NCBI GenBank assembly: GCA_024330265.1
Contig: JANDLT010000038.1
Span: 1 to 50,912 of the forward strand
Length of the DNA stretch: 50,912 nt
DNA from: Pyrinomonadaceae bacterium MAG19_C2-C3
GTDB lineage: Bacteria; Acidobacteriota; Blastocatellia; Pyrinomonadales; Pyrinomonadaceae
Reading direction: 5' to 3'
Shown here piece by piece: positions 27,416-36,828 of the stretch (positions are counted from its first letter, which is position 1; each line of letters opens with the position of its first letter). Both the position numbers and the translations under genes were made by a program. The notes under the pieces are model-generated. The model was not told the DNA's origin. It was given only the letters and a program-made list of their open reading frames with translations, and searched no databases.

Positions 27416-27973
27416 ATGAATTACTCCCGTTTGACACGCCCGTCGCACGCCCGTTCGCGGCGCGGCTTAGTTCTGCTCATCCTGCTCGTCTGTGGCATAG
27501 GGGCGGGCGTCGTCGCTAAAACCGGCACGGCGCGTCTGCTTCGCGTCGCCTCCGTCGGGGCGGCGCGTCCCGAAGTCAATGTCACACTCGACGGAACTGT
27601 CGCGCGTGACGAAAAGCCCGTCGCTCTCGCCAAAGCCGATGCCGTGCGTCCGGGCGAAATCTTGACGTGGACGATTAAAGCCGAAAACACGGGCGACGGT
27701 GCGGCGCGCGGCTTTGCAACCGTCGGGCGTATTCCCGAAGGCACATCGTTCGTCGCGGGCAGTGCCGTAAGTTCCGCGAACGTGACTGTCACATACAGCA
27801 TTGACAGGGGCAAAACCTTCGCCGCGACGCCGGAAGTCGAAGAACGTCTTGCCGACGGTTCGGTGAAAAAGGTTGCCGCCCCCATCGCCATGTACACGCA
27901 AGTTCGTTACGAATGGGCTGACCCACTCGCCGCACAAGCCATCAACGCGACTTACAAGGTGCGCGTTCGATAG
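27416..27973 (+). CDS. Small secreted DUF11-like protein
   Basis: A 185-residue protein with an N-terminal hydrophobic signal or anchor (GLVLLILLVCGIGAGVVA). A single DUF11/CARDB-like domain follows: VRPGEILTWTIKAENTGDGA, ARGFATVGRIPEGTSFVAGS and VTVTYSIDRGKTFAATPEVE. ATG at 27416 has AAAGGAAAA upstream, which decides the start over an earlier in-frame one at 27398. The fold is beta-sandwich. DUF11 domains are typical of long cell-surface proteins. As the smallest of the three consecutive DUF11 genes it might be a subunit or cap. It lies downstream of the sigma54 promoter 1, with a hairpin element between. Confidence 0.75.
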   Translation: MNYSRLTRPSHARSRRGLVLLILLVCGIGAGVVAKTGTARLLRVASVGAARPEVNVTLDGTVARDEKPVALAKADAVRPGEILTWTIKAENTGDGAARGFATVGRIPEGTSFVAGSAVSSANVTVTYSIDRGKTFAATPEVEERLADGSVKKVAAPIAMYTQVRYEWADPLAAQAINATYKVRVR

Positions 27974-28084
27974 TTCTCGGTCATCGAACGTACTTAATCG
28001 CCCGCCAACCCTTGTGAACATATACGGCTATCCCGCCACCCGACCCGCCCGCTTACGAACACAAAATTACAAAAGGATTTATTG

Positions 28085-30214
28085 ATGAACAGGATGCCTT
28101 CCCCTTTCGTCCGGTTGAAGCCCGCCGCCCGCACGCTGACCGCGACCTTTCTACGTCGCGCCCTCACGCAAACCTTATTGCCGGTAGTCGCGCTGCTTCT
28201 CTGCGGACTAATCGCCACACCGCTTTTCGCCCAATCAACGGCGGGCGGCACACAAATTCAAAACCGCGCTTCCGCCACTTACTCGGACGGCGGCGGCAAT
28301 AACTATTCGACCGCTTCCAACACCGTCACCGTCACCGTCTCGAACGTGTCGGGACTCGTCATCACGCCGGACAACGGCACGCCACAGTCCGCTGTCGCCG
28401 GACAACAAGTCCGCTTCGATTTCGTCGTCACCAATACCGGAAACTTTGCCGACCAAGTACGCTTCTTAGCAAACGGTGCGAGTATCCGCTTTACGGGTTC
28501 GGTTGATTTAACTTCGATTATCGCCTTCATTGATCGCGGTGCGCCGGGCGGTGCGTTCCAAGCCGGAACTGACATTGACATCAGTGGCAACGCGGCTGAT
28601 GTTCTTTCGCCAAGCATCGCGCAGAACGCCACATTGAGCGTCGCCGTGCAGGTCACGATGACGGCTTCCGCCGTTAACGGTGATACGGTTCGCGTCACGC
28701 TCGGTGATGCGTCCGCCGATAACGTCGCCGCCGATTCTTCCGCCAACGAAGTTCGTACCGTCGCTTCCGGTTCGGTCAACGGCTTACGCGAAGCCGTCGG
28801 CGATGCCAGCGTGCAGATTGTGAACGACGCGCAACTTCTCCTCACCCTCACCGCTCCGACGGGTCCCGTACCGCTCGGCTCGAACATTTCTTACGGCTTA
28901 AACTTGAGCAATCCCGGTGCGCGCGACGCGCAAAACGTCACGCTCACCAACGCTCCGGCTGGCTCGAACTCCGGCGTCTTCGTCATCGCTCCGATTCCGG
29001 TTGGAACGATGCTCGCCTCCGGTCAAACATTTCCGGCGGGTACGCTCTACACCACGTCGCCTTTGACGGTTGACCCGACCACCGCCGTCTGGACGACAGT
29101 TCCGCCCGCGAACCTCGCGGATGTACGCCGCATCGCTTTCAATACCGGCAACTCGCTCGTCGCGGGAACAAGCGCGACCGCGATTAACTTCACCGTCACC
29201 ATCACGACGACGAACGCGACGACATCCATCTTCGAGATTGCCGACGCCTTCGCGCGCAATTCGATTGGCACACAAGTCACCGACCAGTCAGGCGATATAG
29301 TGCGAAACGGCGGCGACGGCAACGCCGATTTTGAAGAAGACACCGCCACGGGTTCGAGCGCGCCGCAATTCGACGGTGTGCAACAACAAACCCTACTTCA
29401 AACCACCGGCAGCGTGTTCGTCGGACCTTCCGGCAAACCCAACGCCGTCGGACCCACCAACACCAACGACGATTACACGAACAAGAGTTTGAGCGCGGGC
29501 TTGGCGGGCGTCGCTCCGGGCGGAGTCACGACGGTGGGTCAACAAGTCTTGTTCACCAACACGCTTCGCAACGCGGGCAACTCGAACGACACGTTTTCCA
29601 TTACCGTTCCGAGCGCGAGCTTCCCGCCCAACTTTACCGTCGAGATTTCCATCAACGGCGGCTCAAGTTACACGACCGTCCAACCCGGCAACGGCACGAT
29701 TAACCTGCCCATCGCTTTTGGACAAACCGCAGACATCCTCGTCCGTGTCACCGCCCCCGCCGGACTCGAAATCTTGCGCGCTTATCCGGTCACGATTCGT
29801 GCGACTTCGACGACCACGACGGGCGCGTTTAACGAAACCATCAACCGCCTCTACACCGGCTTCCTACGTCTCGATAAAACCGTCGCCGTCAATAACACGA
29901 CGGGCGTCGGGACAGCGACCGATGCCGTTCCGGGCGCGGACATCACCTACACCATCAACTACTCGAACATCTCCGTCGGCGGCGGCGACAGCGACAATGT
30001 GCAACTCACGGCGTCAAGCATCGTCATCACCGAAGACGGCAACGCCACTCCGAACAACTGGGGAACGTCCACGCTTCACGTCGTCGGCGCGACCGACTCG
30101 CGCGGCGGGACTATCACGGGCGATGTCGTCGGTTCGACATTACTGACCGATAGCGTCCCGACACTCGGCGCGAATCAATCCGGCAGCTTCACGTTCAAAC
30201 GTAAAATCAAGTAA
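28085..30214 (+). CDS. Large secreted DUF11-type repeat protein
   Basis: A 709-residue secreted protein. A signal peptide occupies about residues 1-45 (PVVALLLCGLIATPLFA). Several beta-sandwich repeats follow, with typical conserved-repeat phrasing: VTVSNVSGLVITPDNGTP, VRFDFVVTNTGNFADQVRFL, LGSNISYGLNLSNPGARDAQ, VGQQVLFTNTLRNAGNSNDT and PGADITYTINYSNISVGGGD. There is no sortase motif, lipobox or C-terminal barrel. The C-terminus ends on a basic FKRKIK. It follows the small DUF11 gene after 111 bp. Composition is Ala/Thr/Asn-rich. A surface filament or matrix role is inferred from family and context. Confidence 0.8.
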   Translation: MNRMPSPFVRLKPAARTLTATFLRRALTQTLLPVVALLLCGLIATPLFAQSTAGGTQIQNRASATYSDGGGNNYSTASNTVTVTVSNVSGLVITPDNGTPQSAVAGQQVRFDFVVTNTGNFADQVRFLANGASIRFTGSVDLTSIIAFIDRGAPGGAFQAGTDIDISGNAADVLSPSIAQNATLSVAVQVTMTASAVNGDTVRVTLGDASADNVAADSSANEVRTVASGSVNGLREAVGDASVQIVNDAQLLLTLTAPTGPVPLGSNISYGLNLSNPGARDAQNVTLTNAPAGSNSGVFVIAPIPVGTMLASGQTFPAGTLYTTSPLTVDPTTAVWTTVPPANLADVRRIAFNTGNSLVAGTSATAINFTVTITTTNATTSIFEIADAFARNSIGTQVTDQSGDIVRNGGDGNADFEEDTATGSSAPQFDGVQQQTLLQTTGSVFVGPSGKPNAVGPTNTNDDYTNKSLSAGLAGVAPGGVTTVGQQVLFTNTLRNAGNSNDTFSITVPSASFPPNFTVEISINGGSSYTTVQPGNGTINLPIAFGQTADILVRVTAPAGLEILRAYPVTIRATSTTTTGAFNETINRLYTGFLRLDKTVAVNNTTGVGTATDAVPGADITYTINYSNISVGGGDSDNVQLTASSIVITEDGNATPNNWGTSTLHVVGATDSRGGTITGDVVGSTLLTDSVPTLGANQSGSFTFKRKIK

Positions 30215-30236
30215 GCCGAAACTCGAATCAAAATTA

Positions 30237-30314
30237 GGATTGTTTAGAGGCGGGCTTCCGCCCGCCGGACGTGGCAACAACGACGACGGACAGAAGCCCG
30301 CCTCTAAACAATCC
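30237..30314. repeat. Perfect inverted repeat also present at the contig end
   Basis: GGATTGTTTAGAGGCGGGCT begins a 22-base arm (30237-30258) that is exactly complemented at 30293-30314, with the hairpin GCGGGCTTCCGCCCGC nested at its inner edge. The word TGTTTAGAGGCGGG is also seen at 50802-50815, where the sequence then degenerates. It is probably a dispersed repeat. Confidence 0.8.
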
Positions 30315-30350
30315 CGGTATGAGATGAGGTCAGGCGCAACACAAAGCAAG

Positions 30351-30449
30351 AAAGATATATCCACGAAACACACGAATCATCACGAAGTAAGACACGGAAG
30401 AAATCCGGCTTTGTTCGTGATGATTCGTGTGTTTCGTGGATATATCTTT
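30351..30449. repeat. CCACGAA-type inverted repeat, copy 3
   Basis: A perfect 36-bp inverted repeat (30351-30386 against 30414-30449) flanks a 27-base loop. The arm begins AAAGATATATCCACGAAACA. Copies 1 and 2 at 20251 and 22492 share the CCACGAA/CACGAA words but are degenerate. It lies downstream of the DUF11 gene and might stop transcription before the second sigma54 promoter. Confidence 0.85.
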
Positions 30450-30516
30450 ACCGTCCTTATTTCGGGTTCACGTTGATTTACAATCCACAACCGCCAAAAC
30501 CCTTGTCGTCTATCGT

Positions 30517-30550
30517 CTGACACTTTGTCATCTGTATGACATTTTGTCAG
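30517..30550 (+). promoter_or_regulatory. Candidate activator-binding sites, cluster 2
   Basis: CTGACACTTTGTCAT (30517-30531) and ATGACATTTTGTCAG (30536-30550) are two copies of the same TGACA-n5-TGTCA palindrome seen at 26266 and 26288, with centres 19 bases apart. They end about 119 bp before a sigma54-type element, almost the same distance as in cluster 1. Confidence 0.75.
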
Positions 30551-30621
30551 GCAAAGCGGCGGCGAACCCCGCCCGACACCTCACACAATCTTTCCGACTA
30601 TCCGGCTTTTCACCCGAAAAC

Positions 30622-30632
30622 CTCAATAAAAC
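30622..30632 (+). promoter_or_regulatory. Conserved CTCAATAAAAC box, copy 2
   Basis: Identical in sequence to 26375-26385 and at practically the same distance from its sigma54 element (37 against 38 bases). The preceding bases are similar too (CGAAAAC here, CGGAAAT there). Confidence 0.55.
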
Positions 30633-30669
30633 CGTGTTCGCTTCTTGTTAAGAACTCGTTCCTTCGCTG

Positions 30670-30685
30670 TGGTATGAGTCTTGTA
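30670..30685 (+). promoter_or_regulatory. Sigma54 (-24/-12) promoter 2
   Basis: TGGTATGAGTCTTGTA matches TGGCACG-n4-TTGCW, with GG and GT at the required 10-base separation (GC is replaced by GT). It precedes the giant barrel protein gene. Transcription would start close to 30697, leaving a leader of about 90 bases to the ATG at 30790. Confidence 0.65.
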
Positions 30686-30789
30686 AAGGCTTATCCGGTG
30701 CGGGCGTGTTCACCATCGCCGTTTGTCCGTCCTTCCATCCACCGCCGCTTCAGCAAACACCCTTTCCCGCTTCCGCCCTCCTTTCAGCG

Positions 30790-33700
30790 ATGCACTTCTT
30801 TTCAAGCAAAGTCCAATCCCCCGCCCCGCGCACACGCCCGCACACAATTCGTTTCCGCGCTCTCATCGGCGCGTTGTTCGCCCTGCTTTGCCTGACGCTT
30901 CCCGCCGTTAATCTCCACGCCGACGAAACCACCGCCGCCGAAACCACGATTTACAATCGCGCCGAAGCCACCTACGCCGACTCGACCGGACTCACCTTCT
31001 CGATTTTTTCACCGACCGTCTCCGTCACTGTGCGCGCCGTCGCCATGCTCGCCGTCACGCCCGATGAAGCCGCGCCTTCCGCTTCTGTGACACCGCGCGA
31101 ACGCATCACGCGCCTTTTTCAGGTTTGCAACACAGGCAATACCGCCGACCTTTACACACTCACGGGCTTCACCGCGACCGCTCCCGCCGCACTCGTCGAA
31201 CTCCGCTTCGACATTGACGATTCCGGCACACTGACGCCCGCCGACACGCTCGCCGCGCTTGGCTCCACCATGTCACCGCGCGTCGCTCCCGCGCGGTGCA
31301 TCGGCGTCCTCGCCACGCTCGACACGAACGACATCACGCAAGGCTCTAACCTGACGCTTACGCTCACCGCGCGCTCCAACGTGCAGGCAATCGGGGCGGG
31401 TGCGATTGATTCGGGAACAATCATCAACACCGTCGGGCGACCCGCGCAATTCACTTCGCCCGTTGACCCGACGCTTCAACCGCTCAAACTCGTCGAAGAC
31501 CAGACACGCTTCACCGCCAACCAGAATCAAACGCTCGCTTATTCCATCGCCTTCCGCAACAGCGGCGAAACCATCGCCCGCAACGTCGTCTTGCGCGACC
31601 CGCTTCCCGGCAATCTCACCTACGTTCCCGGCACGCTTCGCCTCGCGCGCACCCTCACCACGAACACCAACGCCGTCGCTAAAACTCTCACCGATGCCGA
31701 AGATTCCGACGAAGGCACACTGCGCGGTGCGACGCTCGAACTCCGCCTTGCGGAAGTCGCCCCCGCCGAAATCATCAACCTCACTTTCTCCGCCCGCGTT
31801 ACAAACTCTACTCCGTCAAGCATCGGCATCGTCAACACCGCCGAACTCTCCGCCTCAAACGCCTCGCCGATACGCTCATCCGATACGATTGTCATCATCA
31901 CGCCGCGCGGCACAATCTTCGCCGGACGCAGTGGCGCACCCATCGCGGGCGCAAACATCACCCTGCTCGATGCGAACCTCGCCGCTCCCGTTCGCACCAC
32001 GCCGAACATCGGAAACGCGCCGAACGAAGCCAACGATAACCCGTTCGCGTCCGACGCCAACGGCAACTGGAGTCTGGTTTTAACTCCCGACCAACTTGAC
32101 CAAATCGGCACACAGACAACCTATCGTCTGCGTGTCGCGGCGACGAACTTTCGCACGCGCGATTTAGAACTTACGCTCACCCCGACGGGCGGCGGACTGT
32201 TCACACTCACCGTCCGCGCCCTCGACAATCAACCCATCTCACGCTTCGGCAGTTTTGAACTCACGACGGAGAATGTACGCGCCGACGCGCTTTCCGCCCT
32301 CGCCTTCAACGTCCCTTTGTTTGAAGCTTCCGCCCTCGAACTCACCAAATCGGTTGATAAGCAGAACGCCGAAATCGGTGACACGCTTTCCTATCGTCTC
32401 GAAGTTCAGAATCGCACAAGTGCCGCCCTCACCGCCCTTCAAATCCGCGATGTGTTGCCGCGCGGCTTCCACTACGCCGAAGGAACTGCCCGCATCCAAA
32501 GCGGCGCGACGGCGCGACCAATCGAGCCGCAAGTCACAAATCAAACGCTCATCTTCGATTTGAACTCGCTCGCCGCAAATTCAAACGCGACGATTTCCTA
32601 TCGCGTCCGCATCGGCGCGGACACGGCGGAAGGCGCGGCTTCCAACACCGCCATCGCCACCGCGACCTTCCCGAACGGCGAACCCATCACGACGATGCAA
32701 GCCGTCGCCACCGTGCGCGTCGGGCGCGGCGTGTTCTCCGTCCGTCAGGTTATTTTAGGGCGCGTCTTTGACGACGTTGACGGCGACAACTCATTTAACG
32801 CGGGCGATAAACCGCTCGCGGGCGTGCGTCTGTATCTCACCAACGGGCAATCAGCGACCACCGATTCGCAAGGCATGTACAACTTTCCGGCGGTTGACGA
32901 CGGCGCGCTCGTCATCTCGCTCGACCCCATAACCTTGCCCGCCGGTTCGCAACTTCTTGAGCGCGACAACAACAAACGCGACCGCAATTCTTGGACGCGC
33001 CTGCTTCGCACACCGCTCGGCGGCGGCGGCTTACTCCGTCAAAACTTTGCCGTCCGCGTCAATGCTTCAGCCGTCGCGGACAACATCATCAATTCGCCGC
33101 GCACTGCGAATGCTCTTGTTGATGACAACGACGATGCACCCAACGACGCCCCACAATCCGGCGTCGCGCGTGCGCGTGATAAGGGAAGTTCCAACGCTGA
33201 AATCTCAACGCTGAAATCCGACGTTTCAAATCTTGCCGCGCGCCGCGCCGGAACTTACGAAGAAGTTTCGACCGAAGCCGTCGCCATCGTCGCGCCCGGC
33301 GATGTCGTCGTCCTAAACTTGACACCCGATGCACTGGTTCGCACGCCCGCTTTGAGTGTGGTTGCCCGCGTCGCCGAAGGTTGGACGACGCAACTCAAAA
33401 TCAACAATCACCCTGTCCCGCAAGAGAACATCGGAGTTCAACGCCAAGACCACAAGAACCGCGTCACAACTTACGAATACGTCGGCATCGTGCTTCAACC
33501 CGGCGCGAATCGTGTGAACATCGCCGCCGTCTCGTCTGCGGGCAAAGCCGCGACGCCGAAAGACTTTGTCGTGTACGGACGCGCGGCGGCGCGGCGCATG
33601 ACAATCCAACCGGAGCGTTCCGAACTGCGTTCTGACGGGCGCGACGCAACCCTTCTTCACATCAAACTTTACGATGAACGCGGCAATCCCGCCCTCGACG

Positions 33701-36700
33701 GCACTGTCACCATCGAAGTCAGTGCCGGACGCCTGTTCGCCGCGACATTCCAAAACTCATCCGAAAATCCTTCCGTTAATTCCAATGACACCAACCTCAC
33801 ACCAACCACCACCGCGTCAAACTCCGCTTCAACGTCGCATCGAACGGGCGCGAAAACGTCTTCGTCATCAACAACAAACGCGCCCGACCGCCGCAACCTC
33901 GAAACCGCTCTTACCGACAACGACGCGAACGCCATAGCCGTCACCGACGTGCCGACGCGCCAGATGTTAATTCAAACGGTTGACGGCGAAGCTACCGTTA
34001 GACTCGTCGCCGAAGGCGCGCCGCAGAAAGCCTCGATACGCTCCGCTTCCGGCACGCTCGAAGCCGTCTCGGAAATTCGTTTCGCGCCCGATGTACGTCC
34101 GGCAATTCTCGTCGGACTCGCGGAAGCTTCCTTCGGGCGCGCCGCTCCCGATAACGTACTGCGCGGCGAAGACAAGGCGTATCGCTCGCATCTCTCATTG
34201 TTCTTTCGCGGCAAGTTTTTAACCGATAAAAATCTGCTCACGCTCGCTTACGATTCGGCGCGTCCCATCAACCGCACGACGGGTGCATCGAACCGCGACC
34301 GCCTGTTTCAACTCGACCCGCTCGACCGTGTGTATCCCCTGTTCGGTGATTCTTCGACGCGCTTTGATGAAGCTCGCTCCAACTCGAAAGTTTATGCACG
34401 GCTTGATAGAAATCGCTCGTTCGCGCAGTTCGGAGACTTCGACACCGCGACCGTCGAACCCATCGCTTATTCGACGCGGACACAAGTTGACAGCGCGACC
34501 AACTTCATCGCAAACAACGCCCTCGCCAATGCCAACGCTTCCGCCGCGCGCCTCGCCCTCTATCAACGTCGCTTAACCGGAGTTCAACTTCACCTTGAGA
34601 ACACGCGCGGCGACTATGTGACGTTGAGCGGCGCGCGTCCCGATACGGCTTGGTCACGCGACATCTTTCAGGGCGGCACGCTCGCTCTTATTCGTCTCTC
34701 GCACGCCGATATGTTGTTGGGAAGCGAAACCGTCATCAGTGAAACGCGCGACCGTCGCAATCCCGAAATCGTGATTGAACGCACCGTTCTCGCGCGCTCG
34801 ATTGACTACAACCTCGACCCTTTGACCGGCACGATTTTCTTCCTGCGCCCGACACAGAGTTTCGATTCACAACTCAACTTAGTGAACACCGTCGTCACTT
34901 ACGAACACCGCGCCGACGATTATTCTTCATCCGTTTATACCGCCCGCGCACAAACTTCATCTGGCATCATGCGCCGTCTTGGACTTCGCGCCGGAGTCTC
35001 CGCCGCCGTCGAACGCCGCCCCGAAGGCTTCGGCAATTACACACTCGGCGGCATTGATATTGAAAAATCTTTGCCCCGCAAAGGCACGGCGCGCTTTGAA
35101 TTTGCCACCAGTCGTGGCACGCTCGACTTGAGCGCGGGCTTCCTTAATACCAGCCTCACACCCGGCGATGAAGCCCTCACGCGCACCGTCGGGCAAGCCG
35201 CGAACGGTAACGCCTTCCGCTTTGAACTCACGCAACCGCTCGGCTTTTATCAAGCCACCTTGCGCGCCGATTACACGCGCACCGGACAAGGTTTCTTCAA
35301 CCCGTTCGGAAGCACGCAAGCCGCCGGTTCGTCGCGCGCCGCCGTCCTCTTTGACATGCGCCCGCGCGCTTCTTCCACCGTCCGCTTCAGCTTCACGAAC
35401 GAACGCAACCAGACCGCGAATGTTGATAACTCGCGCACCACAGTTTCCGCTCTCTATACCGAACAGCTTAACGACAAACTTCGCTTAGGCGTCGGACTCG
35501 ACCACCGCGAATTTAACGACACGACGAATGACAAAGAAGTCAGTTCAAATCTCGTCACCGTTGGAGCTGAATATCGCCCGACCGAAAAACTCGAAATCAC
35601 CGCCAAGCGCGAACAGAACATATCTGACGCCGACCCGACTTACCCCGACGCGACGACCTTAACCGCGCGTTATCAAATCAATCCGGCGGCGCGCCTGTTC
35701 TTCACGCAACGCCTCGCGTCCGCACCCATCGTTCCCATCGCCGACCTCGTTTCAACGGGCTTTGCGGGAACGGGTTCACGACGCGAAACCGCCGTCGGCA
35801 TCGAGACGCAAATCGGGCGCGCGACCGCCGTCAACGGGCGTTACCAAATCGAGAACGGCATCAACGGCACGGACAGTTTCGCGGTCATAGGCTTGACCAA
35901 TCGCCTGTCAATATCGAAACAGTTTTCGCTTGATACGGCGTTTGAACGCGGCTTCCTGCTTGCCGGAAACGGCGAGAGTTTTACCGGCGGAAGCTTCGGT
36001 TTGGGTTGGCAGGCGGGCGATAATTTCCGCTCATCGGCGCGTTACGAAGTCCGCGACCGCAACGGCTTAGGGCAAATCTTCACCATCGGCGCGGCGGGTA
36101 AAATCGGTGATGACCTCACGACCCTCGCCCGCTTTCAAATGGGACGCACTACGACCGACGGCGGCACACGCAACGGCGCGGCAATCGAAGACCGTCACAA
36201 CTCCGTGATGCAGGCGACCGCCGCCCTCGCCTATCGCCCGCTTCACAACGACCGCGCCGCGTTGCTCTTTAGCTATACGCATCGCTCGCTCGAAGCTTCC
36301 GGCATCGCGGGACGTGAACCTGTTTCCGACATCGCCGACACGCTTTCCGCCGATGGTCTGTATCAACTGCGACCCGATACGGAAATCTACGGACGCTTCG
36401 CCCTGCGCCGCTCCGCCGACGGACGCGACGATGTGGCTTACGTCTCGACGATGACTTATATGACGCAAGCCCGCCTTGCCCAACGCATAGGTTCAAGGTT
36501 CGATGTCGCCGGAGAAGCCCGCTTCTTGTTTCAACCCGTCACGTCTTCTTATCGTGAATCACTCGGCGCGGAAGTCGGATACTGGTTGTTGCCCGACCTT
36601 CGCATCGGCGGCGGTTATAACCTCACCTCGCTCTCCGGCAGCGCGACCACTTCCGCCGACAACTTCTTCGGCGCGCGGCGTGGATTCTACTTCACGATTT

Positions 36701-36828
36701 CATCGAAACTCTCAAACCTTTTCAACTTGTTCGGCACATCACGCGCCGGACTCGACGGCACGACGACACCCGCCGCGACCACCGCCGCCGCACCCGAACA
36801 ACAGATTGAAAGGGACGGACGACAATGA
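30790..36828 (+). CDS. Giant DUF11/SdrD protein with C-terminal outer-membrane barrel
   Basis: A 2012-residue protein. A signal peptide (ALIGALFALLCLTLPAVNLH) is followed by DUF11-type beta domains at about 220-370 and 510-640. A carboxypeptidase-regulatory-like domain lies between them. An SdrD-B domain starts near 656 (GRVFDDVDGDNSFNAGDKPL). An Ig-like domain follows near 940 (DGTVTIEVSAGRLF). From about 1130 to the end the protein alternates aromatic-rich amphipathic strands (SHLSLFFRGKFL, LGAEVGYWLLPDLRIGGGYN, RRGFYFTISSKLSNLF), which fits an outer-membrane beta barrel of roughly 850 residues. The ATG at 30790 is preferred over a GTG at 30706. The next gene overlaps by 4 bases. It may anchor or export the secreted partners. 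Confidence 0.85.
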   Translation: MHFFSSKVQSPAPRTRPHTIRFRALIGALFALLCLTLPAVNLHADETTAAETTIYNRAEATYADSTGLTFSIFSPTVSVTVRAVAMLAVTPDEAAPSASVTPRERITRLFQVCNTGNTADLYTLTGFTATAPAALVELRFDIDDSGTLTPADTLAALGSTMSPRVAPARCIGVLATLDTNDITQGSNLTLTLTARSNVQAIGAGAIDSGTIINTVGRPAQFTSPVDPTLQPLKLVEDQTRFTANQNQTLAYSIAFRNSGETIARNVVLRDPLPGNLTYVPGTLRLARTLTTNTNAVAKTLTDAEDSDEGTLRGATLELRLAEVAPAEIINLTFSARVTNSTPSSIGIVNTAELSASNASPIRSSDTIVIITPRGTIFAGRSGAPIAGANITLLDANLAAPVRTTPNIGNAPNEANDNPFASDANGNWSLVLTPDQLDQIGTQTTYRLRVAATNFRTRDLELTLTPTGGGLFTLTVRALDNQPISRFGSFELTTENVRADALSALAFNVPLFEASALELTKSVDKQNAEIGDTLSYRLEVQNRTSAALTALQIRDVLPRGFHYAEGTARIQSGATARPIEPQVTNQTLIFDLNSLAANSNATISYRVRIGADTAEGAASNTAIATATFPNGEPITTMQAVATVRVGRGVFSVRQVILGRVFDDVDGDNSFNAGDKPLAGVRLYLTNGQSATTDSQGMYNFPAVDDGALVISLDPITLPAGSQLLERDNNKRDRNSWTRLLRTPLGGGGLLRQNFAVRVNASAVADNIINSPRTANALVDDNDDAPNDAPQSGVARARDKGSSNAEISTLKSDVSNLAARRAGTYEEVSTEAVAIVAPGDVVVLNLTPDALVRTPALSVVARVAEGWTTQLKINNHPVPQENIGVQRQDHKNRVTTYEYVGIVLQPGANRVNIAAVSSAGKAATPKDFVVYGRAAARRMTIQPERSELRSDGRDATLLHIKLYDERGNPALDGTVTIEVSAGRLFAATFQNSSENPSVNSNDTNLTPTTTASNSASTSHRTGAKTSSSSTTNAPDRRNLETALTDNDANAIAVTDVPTRQMLIQTVDGEATVRLVAEGAPQKASIRSASGTLEAVSEIRFAPDVRPAILVGLAEASFGRAAPDNVLRGEDKAYRSHLSLFFRGKFLTDKNLLTLAYDSARPINRTTGASNRDRLFQLDPLDRVYPLFGDSSTRFDEARSNSKVYARLDRNRSFAQFGDFDTATVEPIAYSTRTQVDSATNFIANNALANANASAARLALYQRRLTGVQLHLENTRGDYVTLSGARPDTAWSRDIFQGGTLALIRLSHADMLLGSETVISETRDRRNPEIVIERTVLARSIDYNLDPLTGTIFFLRPTQSFDSQLNLVNTVVTYEHRADDYSSSVYTARAQTSSGIMRRLGLRAGVSAAVERRPEGFGNYTLGGIDIEKSLPRKGTARFEFATSRGTLDLSAGFLNTSLTPGDEALTRTVGQAANGNAFRFELTQPLGFYQATLRADYTRTGQGFFNPFGSTQAAGSSRAAVLFDMRPRASSTVRFSFTNERNQTANVDNSRTTVSALYTEQLNDKLRLGVGLDHREFNDTTNDKEVSSNLVTVGAEYRPTEKLEITAKREQNISDADPTYPDATTLTARYQINPAARLFFTQRLASAPIVPIADLVSTGFAGTGSRRETAVGIETQIGRATAVNGRYQIENGINGTDSFAVIGLTNRLSISKQFSLDTAFERGFLLAGNGESFTGGSFGLGWQAGDNFRSSARYEVRDRNGLGQIFTIGAAGKIGDDLTTLARFQMGRTTTDGGTRNGAAIEDRHNSVMQATAALAYRPLHNDRAALLFSYTHRSLEASGIAGREPVSDIADTLSADGLYQLRPDTEIYGRFALRRSADGRDDVAYVSTMTYMTQARLAQRIGSRFDVAGEARFLFQPVTSSYRESLGAEVGYWLLPDLRIGGGYNLTSLSGSATTSADNFFGARRGFYFTISSKLSNLFNLFGTSRAGLDGTTTPAATTAAAPEQQIERDGRQ

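Noticed and set aside
30240..30651. Short plus-strand frames between the DUF11 genes
   Set aside because: They translate the inverted repeats and the sigma54 promoter region and resemble no protein.
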